DNA from: Bacteroidota bacterium
GTDB lineage: Bacteria > Bacteroidota > Bacteroidia > Cytophagales > Cyclobacteriaceae
Assembly: GCA_023417065.1 (NCBI GenBank)
Contig: JAEZGH010000090.1
Location: forward strand, 1 to 6,888
Length of the DNA stretch: 6,888 nt
Direction of reading: 5' to 3'
Part shown: positions 5,568 to 6,888 of the stretch, piece after piece
Position numbering within the stretch: the stretch's first letter is position 1
How the letters are laid out: each line of letters opens with the position of its first letter
Made by a program: the position numbers and the translations under genes
Notes under the pieces: model-generated
What the model was told of the DNA's origin: nothing
Database searches by the model: none
What the model saw: only the letters and a program-made list of their open reading frames with translations

Positions 5568-5592
5568 GCTTACAACCCCCGGGCTAGATTTT
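5561..5592 (+). promoter_or_regulatory. Bacteroidota-type promoter for the PAS-LuxR gene
   Basis: TTTG (5561-5564) is followed after 20 bases by TAGATTTT (5585-5592), seven of eight matches to the Bacteroidota -7 consensus TAnnTTTG. The spacing is the usual one. Transcription should start near 5599, leaving a leader of about 50 bases before the GTG at 5648. Confidence 0.65.
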
Positions 5593-5647
5593 ACCGAAAC
5601 GATGCTCTGCCGGGTGTACGAAGCTGTGCAGGTAACCAGATGAAATC

Positions 5648-6418
5648 GTGAAGCCAAAGACTGATAAGATGCTTAAGGTGTGGGATAAGCTGCAATCCGA
5701 ACTCACCCAACCAGTCCCCAGTGCGAGGATCAGCCTCGACGAAATTTTAAGTTCGGTCTTTGCGATGGGGCCGTTCTATTATTATTTGATCGACCTGGAG
5801 GATATGCGAATTTCAAATATCAGTTCAGATTTTGAACGGATACATGGCATCTCACCGCATCAGGTGAATCACCTCGATCATGTTTTCGGGTTGATGCATC
5901 CCGACGATATCGAATTTGTCGTCAAGGCTGAAGAGCGCGCGCACATCTATATTCTCGAGAAAGGTATTGAAAGCGTAACCCGCTACAAGGTTTCATACAA
6001 CATGCGGTTCAAAGTCTCGGATGGAACCTACAGGCTCTTCAATCATCAGTCTCTTGTGCTTTCTGTGGATGAGCAGAAAAACGTGGTCAAATCTGTTAAC
6101 ATTCATACTGACATAAGCCATATTACCAGCAAGAATAACTATAAGTGGTCAGCGATTGGTCTTGCAGGCGAGCCCAGTTATCTTAACATGGATGTCTGGA
6201 ACGGTGAGGAACATGACAATGCTGCGAGACGCTTCTCAAAAAGGGAGCTCGAGATTATGCGTATGATCACAGAAGGCCAAAGCACCAAAGTAATCGCCGA
6301 TACCTTGTTTATTACTCCTGATACGGTGAAAGCCCACCGCAAGAACATCATGCAGAAATCAGGCTGTTCAAATATGGCTGAACTGGCCGCGCGAAGTATC
6401 AGTGAAGGGTGGATATGA
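5648..6418 (+). CDS. PAS domain-containing LuxR/GerE-type transcriptional regulator
   Basis: The product is 256 residues from the GTG at 5648; the ATG at 5669 (Met8) is a possible alternative. Residues about 40-160 form a PAS-like sensory domain. It opens YYYLIDLEDMRISNIS, continues FERIHGISP and FGLMHPDD (80-87), and ends with paired strands YNMRFKVSDGTYRLF (117-131) and VVKSVNIHTDISHIT (147-160). A linker (161-192) leads to a C-terminal LuxR-type helix-turn-helix (about 194-254): FSKRELEIMRMITEGQSTKV, IADTLFITPDTVKAHRKNIM, then QKSGCSNMAELAARS. The TPDTVKAHRKNI segment is the recognition helix. There is no receiver domain, transmembrane segment or signal peptide, so it is a one-component cytoplasmic regulator; the ligand or partner of the PAS domain is unknown. 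A three-codon frame overlaps its start. It lies divergently to the six-cysteine/barrel operon, which is its most likely target besides itself. Confidence 0.93.
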   Translation: MKPKTDKMLKVWDKLQSELTQPVPSARISLDEILSSVFAMGPFYYYLIDLEDMRISNISSDFERIHGISPHQVNHLDHVFGLMHPDDIEFVVKAEERAHIYILEKGIESVTRYKVSYNMRFKVSDGTYRLFNHQSLVLSVDEQKNVVKSVNIHTDISHITSKNNYKWSAIGLAGEPSYLNMDVWNGEEHDNAARRFSKRELEIMRMITEGQSTKVIADTLFITPDTVKAHRKNIMQKSGCSNMAELAARSISEGWI

Positions 6419-6559
6419 TTCATGATTCGCGAATGTGATCAAGTTGACGTCATCCCGTTCCCACGCCGAGGCGTGTGTCCCGACATTCGCTGACGAAAGG
6501 GATGTATAGAGCGTTTTCAAAGGTCGGTATTTTGATTTTCTGGACATTTCGTTAGATTC
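6419..6559. other. Palindrome-rich gap downstream of the PAS-LuxR gene
   Basis: This 141-bp gap holds ATTCGCGAAT (6425-6434), TGACGTCA (6445-6452) and a hairpin CACGCC-GA-GGCGTG (6462-6475). The hairpin is enclosed by CATCCC (6451-6456) and GGGATG (6499-6504), with TTCG-CTGA-CGAA between. No T-tract follows directly, so I do not call a terminator. It may be a leader for the gene at 6560, a repetitive extragenic palindrome or operator sites. Confidence 0.45.
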
Positions 6560-6888
6560 GTGTATGATCCAGCCCAAACCCGTTTGAAAAAAGCTACCTC
6601 CATAGCACTGGTTTGTATCGTCCTGCTCAATACTATCGGGTACTTCGGCGTGTTTATGGGACTCCATCTCAGTAATGACGTAAGGATGTCAAAGGCGCTG
6701 GACTCCGATCGCTATGATCCATCAAATACGATCACACTAAAAGTTCCCGTGTCATTACCATACATGCCTGATCAATCGGAATTCGAGAGGGTTCATGGCC
6801 AGTTTAAGCACAACGGTGAGTTATACCGGTTAGTAAAGCAACGGTATGCAAAAGATACGCTCACCGTTGTGTGTGTTAAAGACATCAA
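6560..6888 (+). CDS. Small single-pass membrane protein, N-terminal part (cut by window edge), function unknown
   Basis: The frame is open from just after a TGA at 6533 to the right edge. I use the GTG at 6560, giving 109 visible residues. A TTG at 6584 would give a more typical start (MKKATSIALVCIVLLNTIGY) and is a real alternative. The ATG at 6564 is in another frame and stops after seven codons. One hydrophobic segment (about 13-35 from the GTG, SIALVCIVLLNTIGYFGVFMG) anchors or exports the protein. The rest is a soluble domain: NTITLKVPVSLPY (56-68), EFERVHGQFKHNGELYRLVKQRYAKDTLTVVCVKD (74-108). The pattern of a hydrophobic LLN-x-x-GY-x-x-F helix, then F.R..G.F...GE.Y..VKQR...DTL.VVC.KD, resembles uncharacterised Bacteroidota membrane proteins I recall, sometimes beside TonB-dependent receptors. 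No function can be given. It is missing its C-terminus here. Confidence 0.75.
   Translation, partial: MYDPAQTRLKKATSIALVCIVLLNTIGYFGVFMGLHLSNDVRMSKALDSDRYDPSNTITLKVPVSLPYMPDQSEFERVHGQFKHNGELYRLVKQRYAKDTLTVVCVKDI

Larger units (their letters stand above)
5359..5647. promoter_or_regulatory. Divergent intergenic control region between envelope operon and PAS-LuxR gene
   Basis: The 289-bp gap separates outward-facing genes, so it must hold promoters for both. The half near the regulator (5487-5600) carries the inverted repeats, palindrome and promoter listed separately. The half near the envelope operon holds a tandem AGTC run (CAGTCAGTCAGT, about 5416-5427) and an imperfect hairpin at 5429-5455, with outer CCGG/CCGG and inner AGTC-GA-GACT. 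If transcription leftward starts near 5480, that hairpin lies in the 5' leader of the six-cysteine gene. Confidence 0.65.

Overview
The window reads as chromosomal DNA from a Bacteroidota bacterium, probably Cytophagia-like, although the class is only a guess. The grounds are a SusC/RagA-type TonB-dependent transporter, a lipoprotein with an acidic surface-export signature after its lipobox cysteine, a near absence of Shine-Dalgarno sequences, and at least one good match to the Bacteroidota -33/-7 promoter (TTTG, then TAnnTTTG). No tRNA, rRNA, CRISPR array, transposase or integrase is visible.

Layout. (1) Positions 1-2311, minus strand: a two-gene operon that continues off the left edge. A surface lipoprotein with an internally duplicated tryptophan-rich module comes first, followed 34 bp later by the N-terminal 266 residues of a SusC-type transporter. 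This is probably a nutrient (glycan or peptide) uptake locus with a binding lipoprotein in front. (2) Positions 2312-3090: 779 bp without a gene. It holds a GC-rich hairpin-forming leader, a 13-bp tandem duplication, a spaced 11-bp direct repeat, a nested 7-bp/32-bp repeat array built on CAGATTY, a compact hairpin cluster and a 12-bp perfect palindrome. (3) Positions 3091-3864, plus strand: a complete exonuclease III-family AP endonuclease. (4) Positions 3865-4152: structured non-coding DNA ending in a strong intrinsic terminator, placed between convergent genes. (5) Positions 4153-5358, minus strand: a two-gene operon of a small secreted six-cysteine protein and a small outer-membrane beta-barrel protein. 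(6) Positions 5359-5647: a divergent control region with interleaved inverted repeats, a NarL/LuxR-like palindrome and a good promoter. (7) Positions 5648-6418, plus strand: a PAS-LuxR transcriptional regulator. (8) Positions 6419-6559: a palindrome-rich gap. (9) From 6560 to the right edge, plus strand: the start of a small single-pass membrane protein.

The most interesting part is positions 4153-6418. A PAS-sensing LuxR-type regulator sits back to back with an operon for two envelope proteins, across a near-symmetric regulatory region whose 11-bp arms each carry a possible -33 element. The simplest reading is that the regulator controls itself and the envelope operon. The second point of interest is the higher-order structure of the repeat array at 2734-2893.
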